NCBI RefSeq assembly: GCF_030272615.1
Contig: NC_081414.1
Location: forward strand, 232,732,733-232,796,732
Length of the DNA: 64,000 nucleotides
DNA from: Cryptomeria japonica
Taxonomy: Eukaryota > Streptophyta > Pinopsida > Cupressales > Cupressaceae
Reading direction: 5' to 3'
This document shows positions 34,678-47,188 of the stretch, in pieces. A program made the translations under genes and the position numbers. Each line of letters opens with the position of its first letter. The stretch's first letter is position 1. The notes below the pieces were generated by a model. That model saw only the letters and a list, made by a program, of their open reading frames with translations, had not been told where the DNA came from and did no database searches.

Positions 34678-36269
34678 TGATGGGAATGGGAATGGGATAG
34701 ACTAGCCTAGTCTATGCTCCTTGATCCTCTCCTTGGATCACCAGGTGTTTCAACTACACCCTAGGGCCTCTAGGACTTCCCTTGCCTATGGAATCCCCTG
34801 ACCTTGCCCAATCCACCCACCAACAACCTGTGATACTTCTCCTAAGGTCACACCTACTCACAAGCATCAAAAACCCTCACATAGGCTAATAAGGGTTTAG
34901 CTCCACCTACACCTTCTTAGATCCTAGAAAGGATAGAACAGGTCTTTGACATGGTTTTCCATCCATTCATGTGCCCCCAAGAGGTTTTAACCTTCTACCT
35001 TGTTACCGATCTCACTAGTTTGCTTCTTTCCTACAAAATAGGGCTACAAGGAATGTGCCCAATTAGGCCTCCATTCCGGACTTTTAGGACTCCCTCTTGC
35101 AAATGGTGCACAAACTTGTGAAACTCCCCAAAGGGATTGCTAATTATTTGGCAAGGGCTCAAATATTTTCCTATTTTTGGGCCTCCCAGTGTCTATACAC
35201 TACCCTAGGTGAATTTTGGGGTTTTTGAGGGTTTTTATGAGGGTTTTAAGGCCTGCCAGGGTCACAGTGATGGTTTTCTATCTTTACCACCTTAACTGGA
35301 TTGGTGGAAGCTCCTCCTTCTCACCAATGGTGGTCCACACACCCCTCTACAACTCCTCCAAAGGGTTCCTCCTTCCTTGTCCTACCTTGCTCTCATGGCC
35401 TCTGCAACCTCAACCCTTCCTAGTCGGGCACAGTCCAATCTCACCTAGGAGTGGGTCTTTGAAAAGATTTCCTGCATCTTCAGGGGCCCTTCTTTCTCTA
35501 GGATACTGTACAAGGTCTTCACTCCTATTCCCCATGGTTTCATGGTGTTTCCACAATGAGGATAGGAGTTGTCAATCCATTACACAAAACAGTCCAAAAC
35601 TAGACACTGAAAGAGTAACTTCACAAAATAATTATAAAACACACAAAAACCTACACAAGAACCTAACCTAAGTGCTCAAAATGAAAGTATAAATACAATG
35701 AAAGACTCTCAACACCGTTTAGTTTGAAAAAAAATCCATTATCAACCTGTTAATGCTCCACTTGTGCCGACTGGCAACAAAAACACAGTATGAGTCAAGG
35801 TCTTTTCTCTTGGGCCATACAATCTGACATCCAACCCCTCATTTTAGGGTTTGCAAAAAATTATAGTGTCTCTACCTTGTTTTGTGTTCCATGGTTAGGG
35901 TTCCCAACACCAAGCTAAGGCTATGACCTATTTGGTGGAAAAGTTGCATGACAACTTTGAAAAGTTGTCATGCAACTTTTTACAACTTTTGAGCAACTTT
36001 CACAATGTTGCTTTTCTTGACTTTTAGGCCTACCTTGGGCTATCCCGTGGACACAACCATGCCAAAAAGACCCCAAACTCATCAAAGGAACACATACCCT
36101 CTACTCCATAAGAAAACTCAACCTAGACTTGTGAACCTAGGACCTAAACTAGGACCTAAACAAGACCAATGAGTTCTTGGCTCTTATTACATTTACATGG
36201 CTTCTTAAAGAAGCAAAATTCCAACAAAATTCGCATGGAGGAAGACCTTAGAAGGGTGCTCCTGCACTA
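34678..36269 (-). repeat. Element P 5' LTR (1592 bp)
   Basis: In plus orientation it reads TGATGGGAATGGG to CTCCTGCACTA, with the last base pair of the usual CA changed to TA. It is followed by the target duplication GAGTT (36270-36274). The inverted repeat is at 35939-35980. Confidence 0.94.
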
Positions 36270-36274
36270 GAGTT

Positions 36275-36350
36275 TGTTGGTGATATCTTCTATCTTTTCA
36301 TTGACTATTTTTCACATTCATATGTTGCCATCAATGCCAAAGGGGGAGAT
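36275..36350 (+). other. Element B 3' end and polypurine tract after the P insertion
   Basis: Element B resumes here. The polypurine tract AAAGGGGGAGA is at 36339-36349, one base before the 3' LTR. Its context from 36324 on is nearly identical to that of element H. Confidence 0.9.
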
Positions 36351-37611
36351 TGTTGGAGTTGTTGGATATGGTTGTTCATTGTTGTTGCTAGGATATGTTG
36401 TTTTCATTGATGTCAACATATTCCTATAATTTATTCCGATGAGTTTGGGGAGATCTTCTAATCTGGTTTTGAAGTTTAGTTTTGTTGATGATTATTTTGC
36501 ATAATCCGGTATTTCCTTCGGTATATTCCGGTGTGATCAAATCTTGTGCTGAGGTTTTGGGATATTGTCTGGGATGATCTTGTGTATCTTTATTTCAGAT
36601 GTATCATGATTTGGTTCCCCACAAGTTATTTTTCTTCGTGACAGTTGTTGATTGGTTGTGTTCTTGAGCTTTTAGATGTTGATTGATGAAGACTTGGTAA
36701 GTGGTGTTGGTGCAGATGTTGGTGATGATTCTATCATGCTTGTTGGTGTTTCCTAGTCACGTCCTATTTTTTTTGGTGATTCGCATTGATCATTGTGCGA
36801 GTTTTTGGTGGTTTTCATCAATCGGTGATGATTTTTGTGTTATGCGATATTTCTGATGGTGTGGTGTGTTGCAGTTGATCTTAGCTTGATTTCCAGTGGA
36901 TGTGATCATTTGGGAATTTGAATTAGGTCCATGCTATGTAATGTAAATAATTATATTGGTCTGATAGTTGATCTTTGTATTGTGTAATGTAATTTTTGTA
37001 ATTATGAGTTGAGGGTTGAGGGTTTAGTCGACCTTGTTATCAAGGTTGACGAATTATATATATAGGTGATTTATTCACTTAGTTTTGTTGTCGGTATTGT
37101 GCGTGCATTATTAGAGAGAGGTGTATGTGCAAACAAGAGATTTATAAATTAGTGAAGTATTGAGGTGAGATTGGTGTTGCAGAGTAGATAATTGTGCTTA
37201 ATCGGAACTACCATCAGAAATTTGTAGATGCTATCATTGCAAGTCATTTCTTCTGGATTGTAGTCTGAATCATATTGTAAGTCAGTGAGACTTCCCCGAG
37301 GGTGATAGCCTTCCAGACAAATATCTTTTGAGCAATGAGCTCTAGGTAGTGTGCCTAAATGCATGTGCATTCCCCATTGTAATATTTTTCACATACTACT
37401 GCAGAGTATCATCTTACTGTGGGTAGGTTCCCACTGTGGTTTTTCACTGGGTTTTCCACATCAAAAATATTGGTGTTGTGTGTTGTCTTGTTAATTTTCT
37501 TATTTGTTCATTGCTGCAATTTATCAGTTTTGTTTTGGAGTTTAATTTTCTATATTCGATAAAGATTGATTCACCCCCCCTCCTAGTCTTCCTTCTTGAT
37601 TGCTGCTAACA
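36351..37611 (+). repeat. Element B 3' LTR (1261 bp)
   Basis: It starts TGTTGGAGTTGTTGG, ends ATTGCTGCTAACA and is followed by the target duplication ATCTT (37612-37616). TGTAAGTCAGTGAGACTTCC at 37276-37295 is identical to a block in the H LTR. A TATATATATA run lies at 37055-37064. Confidence 0.93.
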
Positions 37612-38191
37612 ATCTTGAGAGGAGGGTAATACAAAAATTTACAATTCTTTATAACAATTACAAAACCTTAACAAAAATAAACATAAATAGCATGCATACC
37701 ACAACACAATGATTTATGTGGGGAAAACCTTTTGGGAGAAAAACCCCACACTCTAAAACCCACCCAATACATTATTTAGAAATCAACAACATATTACAAT
37801 ATGCTTCTAGAGAAATATTCACATAGGTGTATCACCAACATAGATCCATAAGCAACTCAACAACTATCAAACTCTCAGAGTACATCACAATGCACAGTTG
37901 TAATACAGTACCCTCATAAAATAGGGTTGCCATCTTGGACAAATGAAGTACATATAATATCCACAATTAGATCTGTGATCTAATGATAAACGATCAATAT
38001 TTACAATGATATATTATACATTAAATATGGCTTTATCATCTATTGAGAAATATAGATGCACTTCCACAACTTACAAAATGCACCAACAATAAAAAACACA
38101 TGTATCTAGCATTCATAATATACCTTATCGCCAATCCAAAATGCACCAATAAACTTTTATTATTGCAAGTTTGGTACACCGTTTTCCTAAC
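37612..38191 (-). repeat. Relic C 3' LTR, second fragment
   Basis: It continues the LTR cut by element B (GAGAGGAGGGTAAT, then the ATTTATGTGGGGAAAACC block shared with 4080-4105) and ends TTTTCCTAACA. It corresponds to the end of the element A LTR at 4839. It is considerably diverged. Confidence 0.87.
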
Positions 38192-38199
38192 AAATATCC

Positions 38200-38920
38200 A
38201 ACTTGTTGAACACCTTGCAAGAGCAACAGGAGGGGTACCAAGGTCAAAGCCCCATAGACTTTGAACACCATCTGAACTTCTCTATGCTCAAAGCATTAGT
38301 TAAAGAAACTACAACATTCATCAAATTTTCTACCTTAACCAACTTCACCTTGTCATCCTCAACCATATCTCTAACAAAATGATATTGAACATCAATGTGC
38401 TGCATCTTGGAATGAAATGTCGGGTTCATAGCTAGGCGGATCACACTATAACTATTACAATAAACTATCACTACACCTTTTTTATTTCAATAGTTAAACA
38501 TGGTCTCTTGAGCCAAATAACTTCTTTAAAAGGATGCATAGATACCATATACTCTATCTCAGTTGTGTACAAAGAAACAACAACTTATTTATTACTCATA
38601 CAACTTATTACACCACCAAATAAAGTAAACACATAAGCATTGGTGGATGTTTTGCTATCAACATCACCTACCTAGTCCAAATCCACATAACTATGAATAT
38701 AAAGGGAAATCTTGTCTCCTATCAAATTACCATGATAACAAAAAAAGTACTCTGAGGTACCCTTCAAATATTTTAAGACTATTAAAACTACATCCCAATG
38801 AACTCTACTGAAATTAGACACATGTCAGGAAAAAAATTTCCACTTCTTGGGCAATGTTTGGTCTAGTGCAAACCATAACATACATCAAACTTCCAATTAC
38901 ACTCTGGTAAGACACTCTGC
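38200..38920 (-). pseudogene. Relic C RNase H region
   Basis: The minus strand encodes the end of copia RNase H. VYCNSYSVIRLAMNPTFHSKM and QHIDVQYHFVRDMVEDDK lie at 38330-38471. The rest follows element A from about base 1 to 480, with many stops. The final part near 38250 is the normal pol end, which element A lacks in this window. Confidence 0.85.
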
Positions 38921-39636
38921 TCATGTCTTACATCTCTAATCGGGATGTAGCACAATATAAAATAGATAACTTTGTTCCAATTGTAAAGGGAACTCATAAT
39001 GGTCTAAAATATTGCATGTTAAAACTCTATAAAATTGAATTCTCATTATTACTCTATCCTAGCCATAGCTTTCTGTTCACTCTATCTCTTCTAATTTCCA
39101 TCCAAAGAATGTGTTTAGTTGCATCAAGATCTTTCATTTCAAATTTAGCAAGAAGTTGAGAATTTAGTTCTGAAATCATACATTTCCCTTTACCAATGAA
39201 TAACATATCATCAGCATATGATGCAATGTATGGAAAATTATCACCATAATATTTATAATAAACAAAGTGATTTGATTTAGAATGCTCAAATCCAAAACTT
39301 AACACATATGTATCGAATTTATAGTACCACATCCTAGGACTCTTCTTGAGGCCATACAAAGATTTTTTCAAATTACAAATAAAATTACTTTCACCTCTTA
39401 CCACATAGTGCTCTAGCTACATGTCATATAAATATCCTCCTCCAAATCATCATGAAGACAAACAGTTTTCACATCCATTTGCTCAACCTCTAAATCATAA
39501 GTAGTAGCAATAGAAAGAAAAAATATAATGGATGTCATTTTTGCAACAAGAAAATATCTCACCATAATCAACACCATCAACCTTAGAGTAGCCTTTTGCA
39601 ACCATCCTTTCTTTATACTTCTTAATAACTACATCT
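38921..39636 (-). pseudogene. Relic C reverse transcriptase
   Basis: It aligns with element A 480-1195. The catalytic motif reads YADDM (minus, about 39199-39213) where element A has YVDDM. NLKKSLYGLKKSPRMWYYKF and LDVKT-type blocks are visible, with several stops and frameshifts. It is cut at 39641 by insert D. Confidence 0.87.
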
Positions 39637-40901
39637 AAACTTGTAGCATTGCTTCCTAATTCATCCTTTATGAGAGGATATGATAAATACTTGTGGATTT
39701 GTTCATGCTCTTGATGCCTCTTGTTTCATTCTTTATATTGATATTCTCTTTGACATTATTGGATTCATTGTGATTACTATGACGATGTTGACTCTATGCT
39801 TTGGTTTGTTGATTGAAGATAGGTGAATGATTAGCTTCATGGTTATTTCACTAGTTAGGACAAGAGGTTCATGCTTATTTCTTATGATGATTTATCTTAG
39901 ACATTTCATATTGATAAATGATACATTATGGTTTTATGTGGGTGATGATGTACTCAGGACTATTATGATGATTGGACATGTTTAGATATTTAGAGGCACT
40001 CATTAATTGCAAGGTGGTTTATATTGCTTATGATGTCGTCATGTTATGTGATAGCCCTACTTCATGCTTATACTGGATATGTTGCGGTTATTGATGATGT
40101 TGTGATTGTTGTGATTTCTTTACTCTTGTGTTCATGAAAGGGATCATGTCGTATCACTCGTTGTGAGCATGATTTGGCATCTTGATTCTCTTTCACTTAT
40201 CTGATTATTTTGTGATATATTCAATTTGTATATGTTGCCTTGTAAATATTGGTGGTTGCAAGATTGCAGGTACTACACATCGACTCCACCTAGTCTCATA
40301 GGTCTGAGTGTGTCTTTAATCCCAATGACAAGTTGATCGGAGGTGACATGAGTTCCTACTATACACTAAAGGCTTCGTTGATATCTTGTCAGTTTTAGTG
40401 TTTAAACCTTGGTCATCTTGTTGGATCCTTTTGGTCTTGGTTTGATTGTTGATTTATGATTGAGGTGATGGTATTATTGCTATGCATAGCCTTGTGTGTA
40501 AGTAATTAGTTGTTCATGTGAATTATGTATTATTATGGCATTAGTATATTTTGTGGATTATAATATTTGGCATTTATAATTATGCATGAAAGATTATTTA
40601 TTTATTATATTTTATATGTATGTGGGAGGTATTAATGGTATTGAGTTAAATTATATTATTTGAGCACTTATGATTATATATGAATTTGATTATTTCTTTT
40701 ATTGGTTATGAGGAGTTGTGGAAATTAATTAATTAATTAAATTTTTATATATTTGATTATTACTTATTTATTTGTTGTTAGTTTATCTATTTATTGGATA
40801 TTTATTTGTTATTATTTATTTACTTACCCCTTGTTGTGATTGGCCTTGTTGGGAGTTGTGTTTGTGAGATAATATTATTTAATTATTTATTTATATATTT
40901 A

Positions 40902-40928
40902 TTTGTTTGTTTGTTTGTTTGTTTGTTT
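40902..40928 (+). repeat. TTTG tetranucleotide run
   Basis: Consecutive TTTG units lie within a TTTA/TTAT-rich part of insert D. Confidence 0.85.
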
Positions 40929-41375
40929 ATTGGTATTTGGTTATTTTTACTATTTACCCCATTTATTTGTTTATTTAATTATTTTATTTACCTACTTTCT
41001 TTTACTATTGGCTCTTGTGAGTTGGAGTTGGAGGTTAATATTATTTTATTATTTCTTACCTCATTTTTCGATATGGTTGGTAAGATTAATTATATTTTCT
41101 ATTTTATTTTTGATTGGGTGATGAGGTATGGTTTAAATTAATTTATATAAATATAGTTTTCTAAGTTTATGTGGGGGTTCTTTTTGGCTGGAGAAATATT
41201 TATCTTTTTCAGAAAATTTGTTTTGGCTTCAATTTTTGGATTTGGATTGGGATTATTCAAATTTATTGAGACCATTACTTCTATTACCATGTTGGAGGAT
41301 TCCACCTTCTTTACATTTTGATCTTTAAAAGATTGTATATTCTGTGTCTGCGGGAAGAATTGGGTTGCCTATAAG

Positions 41376-41545
<170 letters not shown>

Positions 41546-44336
41546 TTTAATATATTTCTATAGTATTAGTTTTAAAAGAATTGGGCTCTGATTTTGTGTT
41601 TGTTGTGAATATCAGTCTATTGGTTTATGCTTTCTTTTGAATTTCTAGTGTTTATGATCTTTCTATATATTGAGATTGGCTATTTACTTTGGCTTGAAAG
41701 ACCTAGTTTTTCCCATGTCCATGTGATTTAATTTCTTTTATTTTTAGTGATTGTCGTGAGTCTATTCCTATGAAATGCCAGGAGTTGATTTTGTGTAGTA
41801 TCGAAAGTTTATAATTTTTCTATGGTCACATGGATAATTTTCCTGCGCATCTCAATTACACATTAGTAATTCCCAAATAGCCTCATATAATATTAAATAA
41901 GAATACAAATCAATCACTTTGCATACAATTGACATCATACAAATCAATTTACCATAAAACAATGCAATCCATATAAAGCAATTATCATAATCCTCAAAAA
42001 TTCCAACCATTCATAAGGCATGCATCATAATTTCTAACATCATAATAAAGTCCTGCAAATTTAGATATAGCTGACATATGTTCTTTTGAGTTGATCTTTT
42101 GATTTTGTAACAAGTTGTGTCATGTTTGGATTGATTTTGGCGTTAATTTATTCTCTTAAGTTATTATTTTACTTAGTTGTATATTTTATTGTTGTGTCTA
42201 AGACTTATTTTTCCTCTCTGTCATGTATGTGCTACTTTGTTGGTCATATTTGCTAGAACCTTTTGTAAATGCGCTACACTATCCCTCGTATGCGTGATTC
42301 TGTTACTTGAATGCGCCAATCTGGATTTTGAATGTATTGTTTGTCTCTATAAATGTGCTACAAAACTGTGTGTGTGCACTATTTTGCCTTCTGAATGCAC
42401 TAGTTTGGTTAGCAAAAATGCAACTCTGTTGTGTATATGCACGATTCTGGTTTATAGAGGCGCTAGAGAAGGTTGTGTATGCGTAGTTTAGTTCTACAAA
42501 TGCGCCAAATTGTCTTATTCTTTGTTTTATGGTCTTTTTGGCTTTCTGAGTTAATTTTTCTCAATCTGTGCTTTTTACCAGAGGTTGTTTTGGGATTCTT
42601 GTGATTCTCGGAGTTGGTATATTTGTTTAGAGATGGATTTATTTGATCAGAATTGGATAATTTTGCATTTTTTATGGCTTAAGAAAGATGGATCATGTCT
42701 TTCTTGGATTTATATGATTATATATGAGGCTCTTGGTTGAACTATGTGATTCGAGATTATGGCTTTATGATTCAGTTTTGGATATATGGATCCTTGTATG
42801 GATATTTTGTGGAATATTTTGTAAGAGCCTTGTTGTTGCTATTTGTATGATGTTACCCTAAGGTCTTGGAACATGATTAGGGGGAGTAGGCTTCCATGAG
42901 TTTGTTGGGGTCATGTGAGATAGGACACCAAGAGGTTCCTTGTAAGGATGCTTGTGGGTCTAGACCGCCAATATCTCATTGGAAGTTTTCTTGTTTAAAT
43001 AAGTGATAACATTAATAATTAATAAGATGGGTTGGGTATTTAGGATTCATCTAAACAAGATAATGAATTGGTTTTGGTGCCCCATCTCATGGCCCTAGAG
43101 TGGAGACTCGAGATGAGCTTGGGAAGGCCATGAAGATGGCAAACCAAACTCTCATGATTCTCACATTGGTTGAGATGTTTCCACATGACTATCAGGGGTG
43201 TCGGAGCAGAGACCCATGGATCTCCATTCTTTGTGAGGGTAGCATGTGATGACACTCTTCCCTACATGTATCCTAGTTCCTTATTCCATGTTTTATCAGA
43301 AAACCTCTAGGAGTTTTGTGCTTTTTGATTTAGCTTTGTGATGTGATTTGGAATATTGTTCACGTGGATTCTTTTCAGCTGTGGTTGTTTTTGTGTTATG
43401 TCATTTGGTTGTTAGGTGCTAGCTTATGTTTAGAGTGTATGTGGGACCTTGAGTCATTCTCCATAGCATGGTGGGTGGTTCCTTATTGGTCCCACATGGT
43501 CAGGTGGTTTGATGCCTTCTTCCATTGGGATGTTTTTTGTTGGATGTTTATGTGCGTGGATGTGGATTCTCTATCTCTTCAGCTTATGGATGGAAACCTG
43601 GAGCAATTTATTATGCACTTCATAGAATGATGACATTATCATTATATCATGTATCATGGGATATATCAATTTGTAGATTGGAGACTATGTATTTTAATGT
43701 AAGATGATATTATAAATTTGTATGTCTTGTTAAGATGATTATTCTTATGGATAAGGTTTTTGGTTCTGGATGGCAATAGACATTCTCTTATTATTCTAGT
43801 CTTTATGGATATGGTCTATGCAATGTGTATTTTGTTGGATATGTATGGTTATTCTTATTGATGGAAGTGGACTAGTTATGATGTAGGTAATGAATTAGTA
43901 ATGGATTAATTATGGTATATTAGGTGATGAAGGAATTAGGAACATTTGGATTTGGTGCATGTAAAATGAATCTAAAGGAATTAATGGTAATTGGGATTGT
44001 GATATCATGTGTTCATGGTAGTGTAGATAAAGGTTGTTCCCTATGATCTTATTAGAAGTAAATGTTAGAAGGATTAAGATGTGAATTGATTTTATATGAT
44101 ACTGATGCTTATGTTCATTGTGTTTTCCCAAGTAATGACATTGAGATACCCTAGGGAATGTTAGTCTATGAATTATTCTTTATTTCTACTTGTGTAACTA
44201 TGTTTTTAAGATCATGTTTAGATAGATGTATATGTTTATTTGAGTTATATGTGTTGCATTAGTTTATTGTATAAAAAAAATCTCTATCTGTTAGTTAGTT
44301 GGTTAATTTCTCTAGGGTATTTTGGCGGGGATTACA

Positions 44337-44779
44337 AAACCAATATTTTTTCTTGAACACCCATTTCCAAAAAATAGGTTTTTGTCCTTTAGGAAATGTT
44401 ACAAGATCTCGTGTATCATTCTTTTTCAAAGCTACCATTTCTTCATCCATAGCCATTTTCTAGGTATCTGCATCATTGGTACACAATGTCTCTTCTATAG
44501 ATTTAATTTCATCTACATTAATAGTCAAGAAAAATACATCTCCAATCATCAAGTGAATACCTTTTAGGTAGTTGTCTATGTCTTGTAGACCTTCAAACAA
44601 GTTGAGTTGGAGTTTCTTCCTCCTCCTTTGAAGATTTGGAGCTAGATGAGCTTCCTCAACTTCTTGTCTATGTAGGGGTCTCAATCCAACTTTTTCAAGC
44701 ATAGAAGGAAATTGAATCACATCTTCCTATTTAGTTTGTTTTGGCTGCAACGTAATAGAAGGAGTCTTAGTCTCTTTAA
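44337..44779 (-). pseudogene. Relic C RT N-terminal part and linker after insert D
   Basis: It aligns with element A from about 1205 to 1640, including the reverse complement of the KWVFKKK region and the glutamate-rich linker (EVEEAHLAPN at about 44640-44670). Homology ends abruptly near 44779. Confidence 0.83.
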
Positions 44780-44879
44780 CCTCCTTTAGTTTGTGATCAT
44801 TACACAAAGAATGAACCCTTGGAAACCAATGAACGGGTCTACATTTACTTGTTAATCAAGGGTCGACAATTTGATTTGG
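44780..44879. other. Junction between relic C and the element T LTR
   Basis: About 100 bp with no recognised match. It separates the truncated end of relic C from the probable LTR of T. Confidence 0.4.
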
Positions 44880-45275
44880 TGTAACACTATTTCTGTATTA
44901 CAAACCTAGTTTGGGTTGTTATTCTATATTAATTGCAAAAATTGCAGTGAAAGAAAGAGCTAGAAAACAACTACTAAAATAGAGATATCAAAGAAAGAAA
45001 AAGTGTAATGTAAACAAAACATTATGCTACAACATTATACTTCAATGTTAAACACCTAAAAATAAATAAAAAAATTAAACTAAAATAAACTAAGAGTAGC
45101 TTTACCTCAAGTGGGCCTCCTTGGATAAGTACTCGCTATGAAAATTACAAGATTACACAACTGATACATAAACACATTGTATTATATTTATCATACTTTC
45201 TTCAAAATAGAGCTATAAAAGTCACAAAGTTGTTAACCTTTTCAAGTTATGTACGAACTTATTTATACAATCAAA
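44880..45275 (-). repeat. Probable outer part of the element T 3' LTR
   Basis: The sequence starts TGTAACACTATTTC and has no ORF. It is continuous with the duplicated 585-bp segment. The LTR assignment rests on the purine tract and TGTCC end on the other side of E. Confidence 0.5.
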
Positions 45276-45860
45276 CCTATGACTGATTCTTCTAACTAAC
45301 TATTGTTCTATCCCCACATCTAGGGAGATATTTATTTACTAAATAAAGAAACCATAAATTAAGAAATATTCCTATTAGGAATAAAATTCCTATAAACCAT
45401 TAAGACAATAATGTCCACTTGAATTACTTTAACAACTTACTAAATGGCACATCCTCAAGTAGTTCAGATCATTATGGAGGATGTCCATGTGTGAATGTCA
45501 CCCTTGGATAACTTGGTCTACTTGGAAATGATTTTGACCAAATCAATGCTAGTTCTACCTAGGGATATAGGAGCTAACACAGTGCTTGGCTATTAGAACA
45601 ATTGCTTCAAGCTTGAGAGAAAGTGTTGCACAATAGGTTAGTACATAGAATATTGTGAATTATAATAATTAACCATTATCATTTGTAACATTCACAATTA
45701 TAAGGATATCTGTATTTTATTAGATCCATTAATTAAACATATCAAAAGTGCTCAGGTGAAGGCAAAATACCATAATAAGTCACACTATGACTAGAGTTTG
45801 TAATAGTTAGGTCATGGAACTTAACTAAAGTTTGCAATGTATCTTATAAAAGATAGACAA
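45276..45860. repeat. 585-bp direct duplication, left copy, abutting element E
   Basis: It starts CCTATGACTGATTC, ends GATAGACAA and touches the first base of the E 5' LTR. The second copy is 59477-60060, touching the last base of the E 3' LTR. In the first 200 bp the copies differ at about 20 positions, similar to the divergence of the E LTRs. Confidence 0.9.
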
Positions 45861-47037
45861 TGTAGAATATTTCATTATTTTTCCCTTACATTTTCCTCTT
45901 TACCTTTGCCTCTGTCCATATTCATGTCACCATTTGTTGAAGGAACCTTAATATTTAATAAAATATGGAAAAGAAATTAGGATTAGCAAATTGTTGAAAA
46001 TCATGATAATCCTGATTGTCTTGTGTCTGAAATGGCGAGAGATGGTTAGGAAGGAGGTTGGAGCTAGTATGAGCATGAGGACCATGGGAGATTGGTGGGA
46101 TGAAATTAAAAAGACTTTGTTAATGATCGATCATTTAGATTTAGGAAATTTTGTTTTAATGTTATGATTGGCTTGCAACCCTTTGACGTTTTTATGGTCT
46201 CTTGGTTGTGAGTGGCCAATAGGCCAAACAAACAAACAAACTTAAAAAATTCTTGTTAGTATGTATGATCGGTATAAATATGTATACCTATCTGAACTTA
46301 ATCATCCATAATACATATTTTTCACTCAAAGCTTAAATTTTGTGACGCTGTGTTTCTGCTTATTATGAAAATCGATACTGAGTAACAAGTTGTGTTCATA
46401 ATTCATCACTTAGTGACCAAGGAGGTAGGGCCCACTCTGTGGTTACCTGGTGATTTTTGTGTGAGTTGTGTTTAAGTTTTATGTTCATGTTGATCTGCGT
46501 GTAATTTTCTCTAGTTTTAATTCTATGCATTTGATTTGAGTTGAGAGAAATTTGTTGAATACTTCCCAACAATTAATTATTTATACTTTAATAGTTTATG
46601 TGATTGTGTTATGATCATTTTAGATTACATTGAACATTTATTATAATTGATTCTCTCATGCGGAATTGAGAAAAATTTATGTAGCTAAACCTACAGCCTT
46701 TACGAGTCTGTGACAGTTTCTCTCACAGTTCCTAGCGCATAGTCTAACAGGAAGTAAAATCTTTAATCTAGATTTCCAATTTAGAGAAGTGTGAAATGTG
46801 AATTAGTCTAATCTAAAGTTTGGCTGATTGTTGATGTGTGATTCGGTTTCTTATATTAAATAATTGTATCTCACTCTTCCTTAAGTCACTATCTTCATCC
46901 CTTGAGCAGATAGCCAATATACCTTTCATCAATCTACGACCCCGAATTGACATTTTTAGGTACAAACTAAGGGAGTCCACTTGAATCCAAAACTGAACCT
47001 AAACAAGAGTTAATTTGAACCACAGTTTTACCATACA
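45861..47037 (+). repeat. Element E 5' LTR (1177 bp)
   Basis: It pairs with 58294-59476. Both ends are confirmed by comparing the two copies. Over the first ~280 bp they differ at roughly 9% of positions. Confidence 0.93.
46273..46280 (+). promoter_or_regulatory. Probable TATA box of element E
   Basis: TATAAATA in the LTR is retained in the 3' LTR at 58707-58714 and fits an LTR promoter. Confidence 0.55.
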
Positions 47038-47041
47038 TTTT

Positions 47042-47054
47042 TGGCATCATTGCC
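47042..47054 (+). other. Element E primer binding site (degenerate Athila/Tat type)
   Basis: TGGCATCATTGCC follows the LTR after 4 T. Athila/Tat elements usually have TGGCGCCGTTGCC here, matching tRNA-Asp. All three differences are C-to-T or G-to-A. Confidence 0.7.
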
Positions 47055-47188
47055 AAGGAAAGGTATTAAAGATGTGAAGTCATAGTGAGTTAAGTTAGGA
47101 CCAATACGTCTCGAGGAAAGCCTGTACAATTGTCAACCTTGTTTGGTTGAATACTTTTGATTTGTGTTGTTATAAGTCATATAGGTGC

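Larger units (their letters stand above)
28396..36269 (-). mobile_element. Element P: Ty3/gypsy chromovirus-type retrotransposon, structurally complete
   Basis: The LTRs are 1593 and 1592 bp and the target duplication is GAGTT (28391-28395, 36270-36274). A primer binding site, polypurine tract, gag, protease, RT, RNase H, integrase and a C-terminal chromodomain are all present, in gypsy order on the minus strand. The first 137 bp of the LTRs differ at 4 positions, so this is the youngest insertion I can date here. Five in-frame stops interrupt the polyprotein, and I see no frameshift. It belongs to the chromoviruses. The chromodomain suggests a Galadriel-like affinity, with low confidence. 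A solo LTR of the family lies at 20715-22311. Confidence 0.94.
22620..37611 (+). mobile_element. Element B: Ty1/copia retrotransposon, interrupted by element P
   Basis: LTRs of 1311 bp (22620-23930) and 1261 bp (36351-37611) with TGTTGG...GCTAACA ends are flanked by ATCTT on both sides. The interior has gag, protease, GAG-pre-integrase, integrase, RT and RNase H in copia order on the plus strand, ending with IADIFTKPL at about 28053-28079. The gypsy element P inserted at 28396 in the 3' untranslated part. The LTRs differ at roughly one base in ten over the first part I compared, so the insertion is old. The style of the integrase C-terminus suggests a SIRE/Maximus-like clade, but I am not sure. 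Confidence 0.93.

Noticed and set aside
40794-41141. 115-codon hydrophobic open frame in insert D
   Set aside because: It arises from TTTA/TTTG/TTAT repeats that give Phe, Leu, Ile, Tyr and Cys codons.
42177-42491. 104-codon cysteine-rich open frame in insert D
   Set aside because: It comes from a locally repeated TGTGC/ATGCG-rich stretch, has no homologue I know and no second copy to compare.
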